Counted from the first letter of the stretch, positions 18,185-29,500 are shown. The stretch: DNA of 64,000 nt from JAHBWV01 sp964588385 (GCA_964588385.1 CAZPPG010000008.1:1-64000); one strand, 5' to 3'. Program-made: numbers and translations. The notes: a model not told the origin generated them from the letters alone.

Positions 18185-21100
18185 CGCCACCGCACGCCCG
18201 GCTTCTGTGAATAGCAGGATGCAGCGGACGCGTTCGGGGTGCAGGCCCGTTGACGCGACGATCGCGTCCCGGTACGCCCTGATCTGCGGCGCGTAATGAG
18301 CAGCGCGGGCATCGAGCGCACCTCCGCTGGCCACCGCATCGGTCTTGTAGTCCAGAAGCGTGGCCTCGATCGGCAGTCCGCATGCGGCTCGGCGTACCAC
18401 CACGCGATCAAATCGCCCTGAGAGAAGCACGGGTTCGCCGGCGGTGTCGATCCTGGCCGCGAACGCGCGCTCCCGCCAGAGGTCCAGCGACTCTCCCGGG
18501 GCGACAGGGAACGCGTCCCGAGAGATCCAGCGGCTGATGTCAGCAATATTGAGCGCGGTCCGGAATGCGGCTACGGCGCTCAGGGCTTGCTCGGGGGTTG
18601 CGCCGACGTCGAGAGCAATCTCCACCAGGCGGGCGTCGGTCGGCGTGCCGTCCTCGAGCCACTCGATCTGCTCGAAGAGCGCGTGGAGAATCGTGCCGCG
18701 CGAGCGTCCGGCATCGCTGGCGGGCCGCAGCAGGTCGCCCAATGTGCGCGAACTGCCACCCTCCAATCCAGAGGGGCTGATACGCGCAAGGCGGCCGGAG
18801 GGTCGATCCTTCGGGTGGCGCAGGCGAAGCGTGACTCTTTCGGGTGGGGTTGGAGCCGCGGGGCGCGAGGCTTCCCGCGTGCGCACGTGCGTTGCCCAAT
18901 CTCCCATGGACTGAGCGTGATAGACGCCCGCGCTCTGCAGCGGGAGCGGCTCGCGGGCAAACGCGCCGGCGAGCAGGCGACCGGGATAGACGGTTGTGCT
19001 CTGCTTTGCCGGCGCCTTGATGGACCGGCCGGTGATGATCACGTCGAGCACGTGCCGGGCCCGCGTCATGGCCACGTACAAAATGCAGAGGCCCTCCATG
19101 AGAACGCGGTTGCGGGCGCGATCCATGACTTGAGCCAGGTCGGGAGAAACGGCAACGAGGGGCGCCGAGGGGCGGCACATCACGCGTGTGATAGGGCCGA
19201 GCGGCTCGGGCCTGTCGCCGAGGATATCCGGGCTGCGCTGGAACATAGAGGTGCCAAGATCGGTGAGGATCACGACATCGAACTCCAGGCCCTTGGCGGC
19301 GTGCGTCGTCATGACGCGGACGGGCGTGGAGGTCGGATCGCGGATTCGCGAGGCGTCGATCGCGCTCACGAGCTCCTCGCACCAGCCGCGACCATCGGCA
19401 TCCAAGCGGCGTGCGAGCTGGATGAGCGAGAGAGCCCTTGACATCTCTCGGGCGCTCATCAGGTGTCCGGTGGATTCCACAACTCGCTGGATCGTGTGCG
19501 CCAGGCCGTGTTGTTCGACCTCGGCTCGAAGCTCGGTTGCGATCCGATCGGTGCGGGCATCGTCGGAATGATCAGCGAGCCCAAGCGCGGCGCCGACGGG
19601 CGAACGCGCGACGTGGAACCGTGCTGCGGAGTCTGTCGGGTGATCGGCGAGGTGGAAGAGGGAGCGGATGACCGCGCAAGGCGCCGCGTCCAGCAGGGAT
19701 GCGGCTCCCTCTTCGCTGGCGGGTATGCCCGACTCGTTGAGCGCGTGAATCAGCGGCGCGATCGACTTGTTCGAGCGGACCAGCACCGCGATGGACGCCT
19801 GCGGACATGCCGCCCGATGAAGGGCGACGCGCTCGATCGCCGTGGCGATCTCGGAGTCAAGAACCGTCGCCCGCTCTGGTGATGCTTGGTCGTCGTCGCC
19901 GCTCGCCGGAGCTGGCTCCGCGTCGAACTCGGCCCCTGATGCAGGGATCAGGAGGTTGAACTCGCCCGGAAGGGTTGCGTCGTGCGCCTCGTGCCTCATC
20001 CACACCTTTGACCACTTCTCGGCCAGGGCGGTGTTGCCGGCGAGTCCGACATTCGAGTGCAGCGATCCGAAGACTCTGTTCACTGCGTCCAGGACGACGA
20101 TTGAGGATCGGCGCGACACGGCGAGCGAACTTCGTCGGATCTGAGGCCAGCGATCGGCGACGGCAGGCAGCAGTTCCGGCTCCGCACCGTTCCACGCGTA
20201 GAGCGACTGCTTGACATCGCCCACGCAGAAGAGCGAGCGATCCGGGGGTTCATGGGCGACGATCTCGCCGATGAGCGGCTCCAGAAGCCGGAATGCCGCC
20301 ATCGACGTGTCTTGAAACTCATCGAGAAGGAGGTGCCGCACGCGTCCATCAAGCCGGAAATAGACGTCCGCCAACCCGGCCTGGCTGATGTGCGCCAGAA
20401 CGGCGCGAGGCACGTCCTCAAACCTCCAGATGGACCTTTGGGACTTGAGTGACTCGTACGCGCTCTCGAAGCGCTCAAGAACGGAGCGAGCGGCCCTGGT
20501 GCGCTCGCGGAGCCGGTCGCGGAGCAGGTTTGAGACATGCTCCATCGCTTCTTCATAGAGCGCAAGCGCGGCGGGCGGAAATGACTTGCCGCCGTACGAG
20601 CGGGCTTGAATATAGGGTCCGGCGTGCGCGGCAAAGTCCTCGATGCGACCGGCCAAGAGCGACTCCGACGCCTTGACGTGAAGCTTGGTCCACGCGACAG
20701 GCGTTGACCCGTCTTTGTTGGTCGGACAAGGAGCGACTCTGATGGCCAGGGCGATGCGGTGAAGAGCGGCGCTCGACGCCTCGCGCTCGTCCGCGGACGC
20801 TCCCTTCGTGGAATCCGGCCCCCATATCTCGGGCTCGTTGCGGGTCTCTTGCAGGAGCGTCATGCCGCACGCGACCGCATGGCGGAGGCGAAGCAGAACG
20901 CCGGCCCCGGGCTTACCGTCGTAGAGGATCCGGACGAGTGACGAGATCTCGGATCGGTCTGCCGCTTCGAGCGCAGCGGCGAGCGCCTCTTCGCGAAGCG
21001 ACGCGTCTTCGGACTCATCGGCGATGCGGCGATTCGGACCCGCGTTGATCTCCAGCGCGAGAACCGACGCCGTTCGCTGGAAGAACGAGTCAATGGTGAG

Positions 21101-21433
21101 CACGCTGAAGCGATCGAGTGAACCGGCGACCGTGGCGAGGATGTCGACACATCGGTCGCGCGAGAGGGGAGTTCCGATCGCTTCGGATAGGGCTGCCCGA
21201 GCGCCGGCGGACGTGACCGCTTCGCACAGCCGCTCAATGACACGCTCCATGATCTCGCCCGCGGCCTTGCGTGTGAACGTCGAGGCGACAATCTCGGACG
21301 GTGCCGCGCCCCGAGCGAGCAGACCGATCAGCCGGTTCGTGAGCTGGTATGTCTTGCCCGTGCCCGCGGAGGCGAGAATGACGCGATGGTCGATCTCAGC
21401 AGACGGCTGTGCGGAGGCGCGGGGTGGGCTCAT
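18173..21433 (-). CDS. addA: ATP-dependent helicase/nuclease AddA (UvrD-type helicase with RecB-like nuclease)
   Basis: AddAB processes double-strand DNA breaks to give 3' ends for RecA. All superfamily 1A helicase motifs are visible: ASAGTGKT (Walker A, near residue 22), ASTFTRKAAGEI, LLLDEFQDTS (Walker B), CVGDVKQSLYAWNGAEPE, MTTHAAKGLEFDVVIL and YVAMTRARHVLDV. The C-terminal PD-(D/E)xK nuclease has GTILHALFE, SGRFDRV, ATLLDYKTD and APQIRAYRD. The length of 1086 aa is typical. Its ATG overlaps the addB stop (ATGA), so the two are coupled. It overlaps the convergent hypothetical gene by 12 bases. Confidence 0.92.
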   Translation of the reverse strand: MSPPRASAQPSAEIDHRVILASAGTGKTYQLTNRLIGLLARGAAPSEIVASTFTRKAAGEIMERVIERLCEAVTSAGARAALSEAIGTPLSRDRCVDILATVAGSLDRFSVLTIDSFFQRTASVLALEINAGPNRRIADESEDASLREEALAAALEAADRSEISSLVRILYDGKPGAGVLLRLRHAVACGMTLLQETRNEPEIWGPDSTKGASADEREASSAALHRIALAIRVAPCPTNKDGSTPVAWTKLHVKASESLLAGRIEDFAAHAGPYIQARSYGGKSFPPAALALYEEAMEHVSNLLRDRLRERTRAARSVLERFESAYESLKSQRSIWRFEDVPRAVLAHISQAGLADVYFRLDGRVRHLLLDEFQDTSMAAFRLLEPLIGEIVAHEPPDRSLFCVGDVKQSLYAWNGAEPELLPAVADRWPQIRRSSLAVSRRSSIVVLDAVNRVFGSLHSNVGLAGNTALAEKWSKVWMRHEAHDATLPGEFNLLIPASGAEFDAEPAPASGDDDQASPERATVLDSEIATAIERVALHRAACPQASIAVLVRSNKSIAPLIHALNESGIPASEEGAASLLDAAPCAVIRSLFHLADHPTDSAARFHVARSPVGAALGLADHSDDARTDRIATELRAEVEQHGLAHTIQRVVESTGHLMSAREMSRALSLIQLARRLDADGRGWCEELVSAIDASRIRDPTSTPVRVMTTHAAKGLEFDVVILTDLGTSMFQRSPDILGDRPEPLGPITRVMCRPSAPLVAVSPDLAQVMDRARNRVLMEGLCILYVAMTRARHVLDVIITGRSIKAPAKQSTTVYPGRLLAGAFAREPLPLQSAGVYHAQSMGDWATHVRTREASRPAAPTPPERVTLRLRHPKDRPSGRLARISPSGLEGGSSRTLGDLLRPASDAGRSRGTILHALFEQIEWLEDGTPTDARLVEIALDVGATPEQALSAVAAFRTALNIADISRWISRDAFPVAPGESLDLWRERAFAARIDTAGEPVLLSGRFDRVVVRRAACGLPIEATLLDYKTDAVASGGALDARAAHYAPQIRAYRDAIVASTGLHPERVRCILLFTEAGRAVASSV

Positions 21434-24369
21434 GGGTTCGGCTCCGCGGTGCGCGCGGGGCGATAGTCCGAGAGCGCGTTCAGTCCGGCGATGAGACCGA
21501 GCGTGCCCTCGTCGTCCATTCCTTCAAGCTGCTCGAACCTCCGGCGGAGCACGTGCGATACGACCGACCTGGCGGCGTCGTCGGCGCTCTGCAGATCGGC
21601 GTCGGTCCACGTCGCCTCCGCGACCGCGATTCGGTCAAGGTCCCTCGGGAGATTGAAGTAACCCAGGGTGATCGGGCCGGAAAGGTCCAAGGACCTGACA
21701 AGCTCGCGATAGAGGGGCAACTGCAGATCCCGCCACGAGCCATCGCGCCTGCGATGCGTCAAGCTCGGATCGGCGGGCGAATCAGAGGACTTGTAGTCCA
21801 GAATCGCGATATGCCCGGTCCGGCGGTGCCGGTCGATGCGATCGATCTTGCCCCGGAGGGCGACCGCACCCTCGGAAACCTGGATCATGGGAGAACGGGC
21901 TCCGGATTCGCTGTCCAGCTTCGGCGTCCATTCCGAGTGCAGGATCTCCCAGCCGTCGCCGGCCCGCTTTGCCTGGATCTCGGCCCAATGTGAGAGGCGA
22001 ACTTCCGCGTGCTCGTTCTGGATCGCCACGGCCACCGGCGGGCGGGGGCCGTATCGCTCCATGGCAAGCGTGCGAAAGTGGTCAAGGACGCTCTCGCGAA
22101 TGATGGCTGCGTCGGGGCTGTTTCTGACATCGCTCCGGCCGAATCGCTCGAGTGCGCCGTGAATGAGCGCTCCGAATGAGCGCGGGTCCAGCTCCAGCTC
22201 CGCACGTCCCCGTTCGCTCAGACGCAGAACGTGACGGAGGTAGAAGAGGTACGGCGAGGCCAGGTAGTCTTTGAACGACGTGACCCACATACGCGTAATG
22301 GGCGGTCGATCGACCAGCGGCGCAATCGGAAACTCACTGCGAGACGCCACAGAGACGCGAGGCACAACGATCGCTCGCGGAGGCCCGTCACCGGCGCGCC
22401 CCAGCGCCCGGTGCATCCGCCCGGGCAGTTGCTGTCGCGGGCAGCGAAGCAGCACGCGGCTTGGAATGAGCGGCGAGCCCTCATCATCGCGCCGCGGCGC
22501 CAGGAAGAGCATCCGCGGACGAGAGCGGGCCATGGTGGCGGCGAGGAACGAGTCGCGTGCCAGACGACTCTCGGCAGTCGGCAGGCCCAATCGTCGGCGC
22601 AGCGACCCGGGGAGCATGGGGTGATGATCCTGCGCGCCCGGCACATTCCGTTCATTCATGCCGACGAAGGCAGCAATGGGCGACGGGTCGTGCGCAAGTT
22701 CCAGCCAGCCGACCATCTCAATCGCGTTCGAGTCCGGCGGTTCCGGGATCGCGTGGGAGGCCTGGCGCGCGATCAGGCGGCGGAGAAACACAGAAGGGCG
22801 CTCAGCACCATCAACCGATGGTGCGGACTCGCACAGCGACATCTGCTCTCGAAGGTCATCGGCCAGTAACACGCATGCATGGGCGATGCGGGCCTCGATG
22901 CGATCCACGGATGAAGCGGGGAGGTGTCCATAGAGCCGATGAAGCAGCGCGAGCGTCGCTCGGGCCACGAGGGACGCGGGAATCGGCGTCTCATCCGTTT
23001 GGGCGTGATGTGTCCAGAGCTCGGCGAGGAGCGCCCGGCACGACTCGGTCACGAAGGCGAGGGCCGCCGCCTGGCCCGGCTCGATCGGCTTTGGGAGAAA
23101 CGCGAGTCGGCGCGGGGCGTGCGCGGCCGCATAGTCATCAAGATGCCCGAGCCACTCTCCCGGGCGCATGGCGGTGCGTTGGTCGGCCGCTCTTGATCGC
23201 AGCCACGCCTCCACCCGCGGGTGTCGCAGGAGCGCCATCAAGTCGTTGAAGGTGCGCCGCTCAAGGACGTCGCTTGCCAGCGAGAGCACGCGCGCCGGCT
23301 CGGCACGGTCGGCGCTGGTGCCCGATGCCGCTCGAACCCGTAGAGAAGAGACTCGCCGCATCTCCAGCGAGAACATCGCGGCGAGCGACGGTTCGGCGAT
23401 GCCGATGACGACGTCGCCCGTCTCCGCATCGGGGGCGACCTGCGCGAGCCATGCGAGCGCTCGAGATGCCTGATCGCTCTGGTCCGTGGCGAAGACGATC
23501 TGATCTTCTTCAATCGGCAGTGCGCAGGCTGTCCAAGCGAGAGGAGTTACGCAACCGAACTGGTCGAAGCGATCTCTCAGCGACTCCGGGGCGTGCACAA
23601 TGGAGTCGACGCGCACGCCGCGATCGGCAGCGATCTCAATCGCTCGACGAACCAGTCCGGGAAGCTCAGGAACACCGACGAGCACAAGATGCGCGTGCGC
23701 AGCCGCACCGAGGAGCTCGGGCGAGCGAGCGGCCTGCTCAACGCGCGCCATGCGTGCACTCACCTCGTCCGAGAGGCCCCAGGATTCAAGGGTGCGGCAG
23801 AACCGCTCGGCAAGAAGCGATGCCGCTCTCCATCGCTCGCCTTCCAGAGCGCCGGCGAGTTTCTCCGCCGGGCCCGCGACATCAGCGATTCGCAACCCAT
23901 GGCCGCCCAGTTCGGTGTGCAGACGCTCAAGGAACTCGGCGAGGGTGCGTCGACCAGCCTCGGCGTCGAGGGGGTTGGGCCTGACGAGAGGGGCCAGCTC
24001 CTGGTCGCTTGCGGCCGCCAGCACGCTGGTCCAGGCGAGTGCCCGCGCGAGTGGTGTTGCGGCGCGGGCACGAGGCACGCCCAACAGCGGCTCGGCGAGC
24101 TCACCCGGCGTCACAATCAGTGGCGGGATGAACGAAGCCCTCCGTCGTGCCGCCTCATCGACAAGCATGCCCAGCAGCAGCCTTCCCGCCCTTGCTCCGG
24201 GTACAACCAGGACACATCGAGAGAGGTCTGCGTCTCGCGACTGTGATTGCGCGAGGTCAAGAACCCACGCCGCCGCGACTGGCAAGAGAGGGGAATCCCA
24301 CCCCACGAAATGACGATGAGGCACGGGCGTCTCGAAGTCGGCGGTCGATGTGGGGTCGCGGCGTGGCAT
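21430..24369 (-). CDS. addB: AddB-type helicase-nuclease subunit
   Basis: The 979-aa product is the partner of AddA. The N-terminus is an inactivated helicase-like domain without a Walker A motif; the C-terminus is a PD-(D/E)xK nuclease (LIHGALERF, GKIDRID, IAILDYKSSD, LQLPLYREL). No cysteine occurs in the last 200 or so residues, so the iron-sulphur staple of Bacillus-type AddB is missing; this resembles the alphaproteobacterial-type AddB. The start could be ATG 24369 (MPRRDP) or ATG 24420; neither has a strong ribosome binding site. It is divergent from the WYL regulator. Confidence 0.83.
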   Translation of the reverse strand: MPRRDPTSTADFETPVPHRHFVGWDSPLLPVAAAWVLDLAQSQSRDADLSRCVLVVPGARAGRLLLGMLVDEAARRRASFIPPLIVTPGELAEPLLGVPRARAATPLARALAWTSVLAAASDQELAPLVRPNPLDAEAGRRTLAEFLERLHTELGGHGLRIADVAGPAEKLAGALEGERWRAASLLAERFCRTLESWGLSDEVSARMARVEQAARSPELLGAAAHAHLVLVGVPELPGLVRRAIEIAADRGVRVDSIVHAPESLRDRFDQFGCVTPLAWTACALPIEEDQIVFATDQSDQASRALAWLAQVAPDAETGDVVIGIAEPSLAAMFSLEMRRVSSLRVRAASGTSADRAEPARVLSLASDVLERRTFNDLMALLRHPRVEAWLRSRAADQRTAMRPGEWLGHLDDYAAAHAPRRLAFLPKPIEPGQAAALAFVTESCRALLAELWTHHAQTDETPIPASLVARATLALLHRLYGHLPASSVDRIEARIAHACVLLADDLREQMSLCESAPSVDGAERPSVFLRRLIARQASHAIPEPPDSNAIEMVGWLELAHDPSPIAAFVGMNERNVPGAQDHHPMLPGSLRRRLGLPTAESRLARDSFLAATMARSRPRMLFLAPRRDDEGSPLIPSRVLLRCPRQQLPGRMHRALGRAGDGPPRAIVVPRVSVASRSEFPIAPLVDRPPITRMWVTSFKDYLASPYLFYLRHVLRLSERGRAELELDPRSFGALIHGALERFGRSDVRNSPDAAIIRESVLDHFRTLAMERYGPRPPVAVAIQNEHAEVRLSHWAEIQAKRAGDGWEILHSEWTPKLDSESGARSPMIQVSEGAVALRGKIDRIDRHRRTGHIAILDYKSSDSPADPSLTHRRRDGSWRDLQLPLYRELVRSLDLSGPITLGYFNLPRDLDRIAVAEATWTDADLQSADDAARSVVSHVLRRRFEQLEGMDDEGTLGLIAGLNALSDYRPARTAEPNP

Positions 24370-24524
24370 ATCTGATCGGGTGTAGCGTACAGGAGGTGTC
24401 GGACTGCCGGGAGACTCCATGGCCGGATTGTGGATTTAGCCCAGGTGCGGAGACCGTCGCAGCGCGCCGATCGGCGTGGGAGCGTTGGGCCCGGGTCGAC
24501 AATAATCGCGGCGGGAGAACTTCC

Positions 24525-25514
24525 TTGAAACAGAACAGCGATATCCATCGGCTTCTGAAGATTGTGACCATGGTCCAGGGGTCCAAGCCCCTTCCGATCG
24601 AGTGGCTCGCGGCGGAACTGGGCGTGAGCGAACGAACGATTTTCCGAGATATCCGGAAGCTGAACGATACCGGCGTTCCCGTGGTGCACGACGATGCGTC
24701 GGGCGGGTACCGGGTGGGAACGGGGTTCTTTCTGCCCCCATTGCAGTTGACCGTTGATGAGACGCTGGCGCTTGCGATCCTGTGCGATGATGTGGCCCAG
24801 AAGGAGCAGATCGCCTTTCTTGCTCCGGCGTGGCGGGCCTTGGCAAAGATTGAGGCCCAGCTCCCGCCGGAGACGCGCGCGGAGCTGGATTCGCTGGCGG
24901 GCCACGTGGTGGTTCGGACGGCGCAGGCGGATCCTGGCGAAGGCTCTTCGGATGTGTATGAACGGATGCGGTCCGCGATCGCCTCACGCCGGGCATTGCG
25001 ATGCGAGTATGAGTCTCCGGCGAGCATGGCCCGGAACGAGCAGGCGGCACGCGAGACATTCCAGTTCGAGCCATATGCGCTTCTGTTCTCGGTGCGTGCC
25101 TGGTATGCACTGGGTCGCCGCGATGGTCGCGAGGGAGTGCGATGTCTCAAGCTGTCACGGTTCACGAGGGTTGCGCCCACAGACGTGCCTTACGAGATTC
25201 CCGAGGGGTTTACCGTTGAGAAACATCTTGGCAACGCGTGGCGTCTGATTCCCGGTCCCGTGGAGCACGATGTCGTGCTGAGGTTCGAGTCGCCGATCAG
25301 CGAGACGGTGGCGGACACTCGATGGCACCCCACGCAAGTGATCGAACACGACGAAGACGGCTCGATCACGATGCGGGTGCGGGTTGCGGGGCTCGACGAG
25401 ATCGTGTGGTGGGTCCTGTCGATGGGGCCGAGTTGCCGGGTGGTTGAGCCGCGTGAGTTGGCGGACCGGGTGCGGGATCTTGCCGCGCGAACGGCTGCGA
25501 TGTACCCGATCTGA
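24525..25514 (+). CDS. HTH-WYL transcriptional regulator (YafY/DeoR-like)
   Basis: Residues about 5-60 form a winged HTH: PIEWLAAELGVSERTIFRDIRKL is the recognition unit of the HTH_11/DeoR-like class. Residues about 140-240 form a WYL domain (LRCEYES, EPYALLFSVRAWYALGR, KLSRFTRV), which in related proteins senses ligands such as nucleic acids or cyclic nucleotides, followed by the WCX C-terminal extension. TTG 24525 is chosen because GGGAGA lies 6-7 bases upstream; there is no earlier plausible start that fits the domain. It precedes the esterase / DUF1080 genes on the same strand and may control them. Confidence 0.88.
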   Translation: MKQNSDIHRLLKIVTMVQGSKPLPIEWLAAELGVSERTIFRDIRKLNDTGVPVVHDDASGGYRVGTGFFLPPLQLTVDETLALAILCDDVAQKEQIAFLAPAWRALAKIEAQLPPETRAELDSLAGHVVVRTAQADPGEGSSDVYERMRSAIASRRALRCEYESPASMARNEQAARETFQFEPYALLFSVRAWYALGRRDGREGVRCLKLSRFTRVAPTDVPYEIPEGFTVEKHLGNAWRLIPGPVEHDVVLRFESPISETVADTRWHPTQVIEHDEDGSITMRVRVAGLDEIVWWVLSMGPSCRVVEPRELADRVRDLAARTAAMYPI

Positions 25515-25768
25515 CGGGACTGGTCACCAAGCGACGAGATCATTGGCCGCATGAGCGTGCCGACCGTGGAGAAGCACCTGGAGAGCGCCCTCCACATGCC
25601 GGGTGAAGAAAGGCGCACATCGGCAGTGATGGCTCTGGAGGCGATGCGATTGGCCGGGCCTTCAGATTGGTCTTTGATCTGGGGGAGCCGTACGGGCGGT
25701 CTTCAGCCTGCAATAATGCCGGTGAAGCGATTCGGCATTTGGACTCGATCAATATCGGAGGTCATGCC

Positions 25769-26470
25769 ATGCGTCTTGCCAGACTTATCGGCGTCGGAGC
25801 GGTCGGCATCGTGGGATTCGCGGGAGCCGCGACGCTGCTCGAGGATCGAGTGGGTGATCCGTACCCCCTCCGCGATTGTCCCGTCGCGTACCACGAGATC
25901 GGGCAGAATCAGGACCCGGTGGTGCGCGTCTACGAGGGGCGTGAAGTGCGATTCTGCTGCGAGGATTGCGTGGGCGCATTTGAGGAGGATCTGAAGGCCT
26001 CTTTCGCCGAAGTCGACAAGGAGATCATCGCCAGCCAGAAGCCGTTCTACCCGGGCATGCTCTGCTTGGTTTCCGATGAAGAGCTCGGCTCGATGGGCGA
26101 GCCCATCGACTTGGTTTGGAACAATCGGCTTGTTCGGTTCTGTTGCAAAGGCTGCGTGAAGACGTTCCAGAAGGATCCGCAGGCGGTCATTGCGGAACTT
26201 GACGAGGCCGTGAAGAACGCACAGCGGGCCGAGTACCCATTGAAGACGTGCCTCATTGCCGGCGAGGAACTGGGAGGCATGGGAGAACCGACCGAACTGG
26301 TCGTCGGGAACCGGCTGGTCCGCTTCTGCTGCGAGGGGTGCGAAGGCGAGTTTCTCAAGAACCCCGGGTTCCATCTGGCAAAGCTTGACGAAGCGTGGAA
26401 GGCCACGAAGCCGGAGATGTTCGCGAAGCCGGACGACAGCGCCAAAGCCGCGGAGCCGGAGAAGAAGTAA
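25769..26470 (+). CDS. Exported protein with three RFCCxxC (TRASH/YHS-like) repeats
   Basis: The 233-aa product has an N-terminal hydrophobic segment (residues about 4-22) followed by three related units of about 60 residues. Each has an early Cys (CPVAYHE, CLVSDEEL, CLIAGEEL) and a later RFCCEDC / RFCCKGC / RFCCEGC motif and ends in a helix such as VIAELDEAV. The pattern resembles TRASH/YHS metal-binding modules, so metal binding is inferred. The C-terminus is Lys/Pro/Ala-rich. ATG 25769 follows GGAGG. It lies between the WYL regulator and the esterase gene. Confidence 0.75.
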   Translation: MRLARLIGVGAVGIVGFAGAATLLEDRVGDPYPLRDCPVAYHEIGQNQDPVVRVYEGREVRFCCEDCVGAFEEDLKASFAEVDKEIIASQKPFYPGMLCLVSDEELGSMGEPIDLVWNNRLVRFCCKGCVKTFQKDPQAVIAELDEAVKNAQRAEYPLKTCLIAGEELGGMGEPTELVVGNRLVRFCCEGCEGEFLKNPGFHLAKLDEAWKATKPEMFAKPDDSAKAAEPEKK

Positions 26471-26565
26471 CTCCGGGCGAGGCTGGGGGGGTCCCCGCTT
26501 CGGGTTGCAGGAGGCGCACCGACGCGCCTTGCGTTACACTGGGCCTCCAACAGTTGGAGGGTCCC

Positions 26566-29500
26566 ATGTCAAGTCTGATCGCACGCTCATTCGTCCTCGC
26601 CGCTGCACTCGGCGCGTCTTCTTTCCCGGCGGTGGCGGACGTCGGAATGCCCGCGATTTTCGGCGACGGCATGGTGCTCCAACGCGATGCCCACGTGCCG
26701 ATCTGGGGGTGGGCCTCTCCCGGAGAGGCCGTGAAGGTGACCGGATCATGGGCGGGCGATGCGATCGCCGAAGTTGTCGCCGACGCACACGGGCGCTGGA
26801 CCGCGAAGCTCCGCACGCCCGAGTCCGCCGCGCCCGCGACCCTGACCGTGCAGGGCAACACGACCAAGACATTCAAGGACGTTCTGATCGGAGAGGTGTG
26901 GGTTTGCTCCGGCCAGTCCAACATGGAGTGGCCCCTTGCCGCGACTGCAGGCGCTGAAGCCGAGATCGCCCGGGCCGCCGATCCCATGGTCCGGCTCTTC
27001 ACGGTCAAGAACACCATTTCGCTCCATCCGCAGTTGGACTGCGATGGTGCATGGACCGAGTGCTCCCCCGAGTCGGCGCAGCGTTTCTCAGCCGTCGGCT
27101 ACTACTTCGCGCGGGAACTGGCGGCGCGTCTGAACGTTCCTGTCGGCGTTATCAGCGCGGATTGGGGTGGGACGCCGGCCCAGGCCTGGTCGAGCGAGCA
27201 GACCCTGTTGAGCTTCCCGGAGTTCGCGTCCGAGATGCAGTTCATCGCAAAGGCTAAGGACCCGGAGACGAGGGCGTCGGTCACCGAAGGATGGGAGCAG
27301 CGATGGTGGGATGCGCTTGATCAGCCCGGACCAAAGCGTCAGCCCCGGTCGTGGACCACAGAAGCGTTCGACGACAAGTCGTGGAGCCCGATGGCCGTGC
27401 CCGGGGCGTTTGCGGGAGAGCTCGGTGGCCATGACGGGATCGTGTACTTCCGTCGCACGATCGACCTGCCGGCGGAGTTCGCTGGCGCGGGAGGCGGCGG
27501 TTCCGGGCGCCTGAGTCTCGGGCCGATCGATGATCGCGACACGGTCTGGATCAATGGGAAGCTTGTGGGCTCAACCCATGTGGACGGGAAGTGGGCCGAG
27601 CCGCGGGTGTACGAGATCCCGGCCGGCTTGCTGAAGGCAGGCCGCAACGTGATCGCGGTTCGTGTGCTTGACACCGCCGGCTTGGGAGCACTCGGCTTCG
27701 CGAGCGGCAAGTCGTACGACATGTCGCTCACCGTTGGTCTTGGACCGTCAGAGCGGTCGCTGTCGATCGCTGGGGACTGGAAGTACGCCGCGGGCCCGGC
27801 CGTGCGGGAACTGCCCGCGTTGACGAGTGCACCGCAGATTGGACCGGGGACGCCGACAACGCTGTACAACGGGATGATCGCGCCGCTCGTGCCGTACACG
27901 ATTCGCGGAGCGATCTGGTATCAGGGTGAATCGAACATCGGCAATGCGCCGCTTTACGGGCGCCTCTTTCCTGCGATGATCGAGGGATGGCGCAAGGCCT
28001 GGGGGCAGGGCGACTTTCCCTTCTACTTCGTTCAGATCGCTCCATATCGCTACGCGGGCGTCAACCCGAACCTTGTCGCCGAGCTGCGTGAATCACAGCA
28101 GAAGTCTCTGGCCACCGGCAACACAGGGATGGCCGTCACGCTCGACATCGGCAACCCGGCAGATATTCACCCGACCAATAAGAAAGACGTTGCGTCGCGG
28201 CTCGCAGCGATCGCGCTCTCAAAGACGTATGGCCAGCCGGGGGTCGAATGGTCCGGTCCCATGTTCACCGGCGTGACCGCGACTGGGCCGGAGCTTCGGA
28301 TTCGCTTCGATCACAATGAGGGCATGACGCTCCGAGAGAGCGCAGTCCCGCAGTTCTGGATCGCGGGCGCGGACAAGACGTTCCGACCCGCCCGCGCCAG
28401 GGTCGACGGAGATTCGGTCATCCTCTCGCACCCGGACGTTTCGGCGCCAGTGGCGGCGAGATACGCGTGGTCATCGTCGCCCGAAGGCGTTCTGTTCGGC
28501 GCCACCGGACTGCCCGCGGCTCCGTTCCGCACCGACGAGTGGAGCGCGGCGGAAGTTTCTTTCGCGGATGAGGGTCGGACCAGCCACCTGACGACCGAGC
28601 CCGGATTCGTGCCGCTGTTCAACGGCAAGGATCTTGAAGGGTGGACAAACGTCAACTGTGCGAGTTCCACGTGGCAGGTTCGCGAGGGCATGATCGTCTG
28701 CTCGGGTCTCCCGACGGGCCTTCTCCGCACCCGTCGCCAATACGAGAACTTCGTGATGGAGATCGAGTTTCGGCATATGCGCCCCGGGGGCAACGCGGGC
28801 ATTTTCGTCTGGTCGGATCCGATTCCCGTCACCGGCCAGCCGTTTACGCGGTCCGTGGAGGTGCAGGTGATGGACGGCTTGCAAGGAGACTGGTACACCA
28901 GCGACGGCGACATCTTTCCCATCTGGGGCGCGGTCATGAAGCCGGAGAACGGCCGGGGGAATGGCAGCCGCGCCTTCCCGACCGAGAGGCGCATGAACCC
29001 CTCACCGGACTGGAACCATTACCGGATCACGTGCAACAACGGCGAGATCTCTCTTGCGGTCAATGGAAAGGTCGTCACGCGAGGCAGCCAGATCTCGCCG
29101 CGAAAGGGCTACATCTGCCTGGAGTCAGAGGGCTCCGAGGTTCACTTCCGCAACCTGACGATCAAGGAGCTTCCGGCCTCGCCAACGCCCCTCTCGGAGG
29201 CCGATGTCGCGCTGCTGGATGAGGGATTCGTGCCGCTCTACAACGGCGTGGATCTCGAAGGGTGGAAGAAGAACCCGGCGAACGATGGCCATTGGATCGC
29301 GAACGACTACGTGCTCTCGTACGACGGCAAGGGTGATCACCTCTGGTCGGAAAGGTCATACAAGGACTTCGTGCTCATCGCTGACTGGCGGTGGAGCGGG
29401 CCCACGCGCGAGGTGGAGCGTCCGGTGATTCTTCCCGACGGCACTCACAAGGTTGACGCCCAGGGCATCGCCGTCAACGCGCCCGTGAAGGAAGCGGGAG

